Of a stretch of DNA of 41,701 nt, positions 40,154 through 41,701 are shown piece after piece. The notes beneath the pieces are model-generated. The model was not told the DNA's origin. It was given only the letters and a program-made list of their open reading frames with translations, and searched no databases. Source of the stretch: Planctomycetota bacterium (GTDB lineage: Bacteria; Planctomycetota; Phycisphaerae; Phycisphaerales; SM1A02). The translations under genes and the position numbers were made by a program. The DNA lies in assembly GCA_022568135.1 (NCBI GenBank), contig JADFFQ010000036.1:1-41701 (forward strand), given 5' to 3'. Every line of letters starts with the position of its first letter. Position 1 is the stretch's first letter.

Positions 40154-40791
40154 AGCATTTCCCCCGCTTCGATCCGCTGGAGCACGGCCCGAAGATTGTT
40201 GTGGCAGCCACGGACCAGACGGACGTATGCTTCAACCGGCTTGCCATCGAGCCCTTCCCGTTGTGCGATCCGCCGCGCGTGCTCGGCAAAGGGGCGAGAA
40301 AGGCCCTGATTTGTCAACGAAAACACCACACATCGGCTGAGCAGCGGGTGTGCATCCTCATGGTCGGCGAAGAGCGCATCCTGCCCGTCGCGGGTCGTGG
40401 TGAACACGACCACGACATGACCAGGCAACCGTTCCAGCAGCACGAGCAGTTGCCGGATGGTGTCTGCCCGCAAACCGTGAGCTTCGTTGATGATCCAGGC
40501 CCGGCCGCCCTTGCCCCCGCCGTACAGGTGCATGACCTGTTCGACTTCCCGCAGCCTGGCCGGCGTCAAGTCGCTGGCGTCAAGCTCCTGGACGTAGAAC
40601 GGGTCAGCGACTTCGGCGGCGATGATCCGCGCGATGGTCGTCTTGCCGACGCCGGACGCGCCGCTGATCCAGAATGCTCGGCCACCGAAGCCTCGATCGG
40701 CTAGCGCTCGTGCTCGGCGTACCGCTTTGTCCTGACCGATGATGTCCTGCCAGGACGTAGGCCGCCACTTCTCATACAATTGGTTTGCCAT
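40150..40791 (-). CDS. Minimal clamp-loader-like AAA+ ATPase
   Basis: 213 aa from ATG 40791 (GAGG eight bases upstream; a GTG at 40815 is also possible). N-terminal YEKWRPTSWQDIIGQDKA is the classic start of DnaX/RFC-type clamp-loader subunits. Walker A is GASGVGKT (44-51). Walker B reads WIINEAHGL, with Asn102 where family members have Asp. The clamp-loader SRC motif (LLSRCVVFSL, 152-154, arginine finger) and a short lid (RRIAQREGL, VRLVRGCHNNLRAVLQRI) follow. There is no zinc-binding module and no C-terminal collar, so it is not a housekeeping DnaX. Overlap with the serine recombinase suggests it helps that enzyme. It could act on DNA or on a sliding clamp. Confidence 0.88.
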   Translation of the reverse strand: MANQLYEKWRPTSWQDIIGQDKAVRRARALADRGFGGRAFWISGASGVGKTTIARIIAAEVADPFYVQELDASDLTPARLREVEQVMHLYGGGKGGRAWIINEAHGLRADTIRQLLVLLERLPGHVVVVFTTTRDGQDALFADHEDAHPLLSRCVVFSLTNQGLSRPFAEHARRIAQREGLDGKPVEAYVRLVRGCHNNLRAVLQRIEAGEML

Positions 40792-41418
40792 GACTGCATC
40801 CTCAGTTGTGGCCACGCTCCCGGCTGGTCACACAGCGCGGGAGCATTTACTTGTGCAACGCTTCACGATGAAGCGCTGTCAACATCCGCTCGGATATGGA
40901 CAACTGTACCACATGACATCGGCGCTGCAAGAGCGCAGTCATAAGTTTCGTGTATCTTTTCGCGCTGTTTACATCGGCTTCATTGCGTCATCAACAAGGG
41001 TGCAGTGTGCGCATGTAAGGTGCTGCGCGTGTGCGCCCACGGCGAAGGCCACCCCCCCAACGCCGCTTACCGCGCGGGGGGAGATGCCCAATCCATATTC
41101 CAGCCGATTTCTGAAACGGCGGTACTGCGCGCCGTATGGTTTGATGCGCGCTGTGCCGCTCGTCGTACAGAGTCGTTGGCGTTATTACGCGCGCATGCAC
41201 GAGCGACTTAGGAACTGTGCTATTCGCGCCAGCCGTGAAGCGCACCGTGTTCATCGACTGGAGCTGACAGAACCGACTTGAGCCAAGCTGCTGTCGCTGC
41301 TGCGGTGGCATGTGCCGCAATTCCTCGCAGAAATCTGCACACTTGCCCATTGCGACGGCGGCTGGGTGAGGTACACTTGGAGCGCCGTGCGGCCTCTTCA
41401 CCCGCAGGAGGTGCAGCC
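40792..41418. other. Gene-free stretch upstream of the AAA ATPase and beta-helix genes
   Basis: About 625 bp with no supported gene. A 180-codon frame on + and shorter ones on - look random (Arg/Cys-rich, no RBS). The region should carry the promoter of the ATPase-recombinase pair (minus) and of the beta-helix gene (plus). Apart from the inverted repeat at 40859-40875, no clear signals are visible. Confidence 0.55.
40859..40875. promoter_or_regulatory. Inverted repeat, possible operator of the ATPase-recombinase pair
   Basis: CGCTTCA (40859-40865), CGA, TGAAGCG (40869-40875): perfect 7-bp arms. On the minus strand a TTGACA (40882-40877) lies directly before it, so the repeat would fall between -35 and -10 of a minus-strand promoter, although no good -10 box is seen. 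Confidence 0.4.
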
Positions 41419-41701
41419 ATGTTCAAGCCGCGTTGTATTGTCGCTGTGGCGTGTGTCACGCTCAGCGGCACCGCTGTCGCCGACATCCTCCACGTCCCCG
41501 GCGACTACCCGACCATTCAGGAGGCCATCGATGCGGCTATGGATGGTGACGAGGTGGAGGTCCATCCAGGCACTTACAACGAGAACATCAACTTGCTCGG
41601 CAAGGCTATCACGCTACGGAGCAGCGACGGTCCCGACATCACGACCATTGATGCAGGCGGTAGCGGTACTGTGGTCACCTGCGAAACGAACGAAGGACCC
41701 G
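41419..41701 (+). CDS. Secreted right-handed beta-helix (pectinesterase-like) protein, 3' partial
   Basis: The first 94 codons of a gene running off the right edge. A signal peptide (MFKPRCIVAVACVTL...TAVA) is followed by DILHVPGDYPTIQEAIDAAM, GDEVEVHPGTYNENINLLGK and the beginning of a repeated strand pattern (AITLRSSDGPDITTIDAGG). This is the usual entry to right-handed parallel beta-helix proteins of planctomycetes, related in fold to pectin-active enzymes. An AGGAGGT at 6 bases before ATG 41419 is a strong ribosome-binding site. Whether it is an enzyme or a structural surface protein cannot be told from this piece. Confidence 0.88.
   Translation, partial: MFKPRCIVAVACVTLSGTAVADILHVPGDYPTIQEAIDAAMDGDEVEVHPGTYNENINLLGKAITLRSSDGPDITTIDAGGSGTVVTCETNEGP

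Noticed and set aside
40739..41281. 180-codon + frame upstream of the beta-helix gene
   Set aside because: It overlaps the ATPase start on the other strand and shows no domain, no RBS and scattered Cys/Arg residues.
1..41701. CRISPR array, prophage structural genes or a toxin-antitoxin pair
   Set aside because: Looked for on both strands. No regularly spaced direct repeats of CRISPR length, no capsid/terminase/tail proteins and no small paired toxin-antitoxin genes are recognisable.

Overview
The window is GC-rich bacterial chromosome, most likely from a member of the Planctomycetota (Phycisphaerae-like). The main evidence is three kinds of gene. Two secreted proteins end in paired dockerin-like EF-hand repeats (DLNGDGVVGIIDLL-type) followed by an NWG/DWG/NWD tail. 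A lipoprotein carries FG-GAP repeats and an ASPIC/UnbV domain. A DUF5681-type protein is also present. The lineage is inferred from gene style; no marker gene is present. Coding density is high, and many neighbours overlap by 4 bp (ATGA, GTGA or TTGA).

Region 1 (1-5.9 kb) is central metabolism: the end of a 2-oxoacid dehydrogenase E1 beta gene, then E2 and E3, all on +. These converge on a paaN-like aldehyde dehydrogenase and a paaY-like hexapeptide protein on -. A perfect 8-bp-arm hairpin lies between the two units. A palindromic repeat is inserted in frame in the E2 linker.

Region 2 (6.0-28.4 kb) is a surface-glycan island. An HldE-like enzyme with its two domains in reversed order, plus a GT2 glycosyltransferase, reads on -. 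It diverges from a + operon containing a GT-B glycosyltransferase, a decayed phytanoyl-CoA dioxygenase remnant, a methyltransferase, a radical SAM/SPASM protein and a KpsC/KpsS-like capsule protein. That operon meets, tail to tail, a 12-gene - operon. The - operon holds the enzymes expected for making and activating a nonulosonic (sialic-acid-like) sugar: SpsF-like cytidylyltransferase, Gfo/Idh/MocA oxidoreductase, DegT aminotransferase, SDR epimerase and NeuB-type synthase. It also has two formyltransferases, a polysaccharide deacetylase, an asparagine synthetase, two methyltransferases and a GT2. The likely product is an N-formylated sugar placed on a surface glycan; this is inference.

Region 3 (28.7-38.5 kb) starts with an intact tRNA-Arg(CCT), a small lipoprotein and a hypothetical protein. 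It continues with a TPR lipoprotein coupled to an ASPIC/UnbV lipoprotein. These diverge from two secreted proteins with dockerin-like C-termini, a di-haem oxidoreductase and an FG-GAP propeller protein. A PilZ-domain protein follows.

Region 4 (38.6-41.4 kb) looks like mobile DNA. It begins at a tRNA-Arg(TCT) gene cut off in its anticodon stem. Phased short repeats, a DUF5681 protein, and a translationally coupled pair of a minimal clamp-loader-like AAA ATPase (with NEAH in place of DEAH) and a serine recombinase follow. The window ends inside a beta-helix-type secreted protein.
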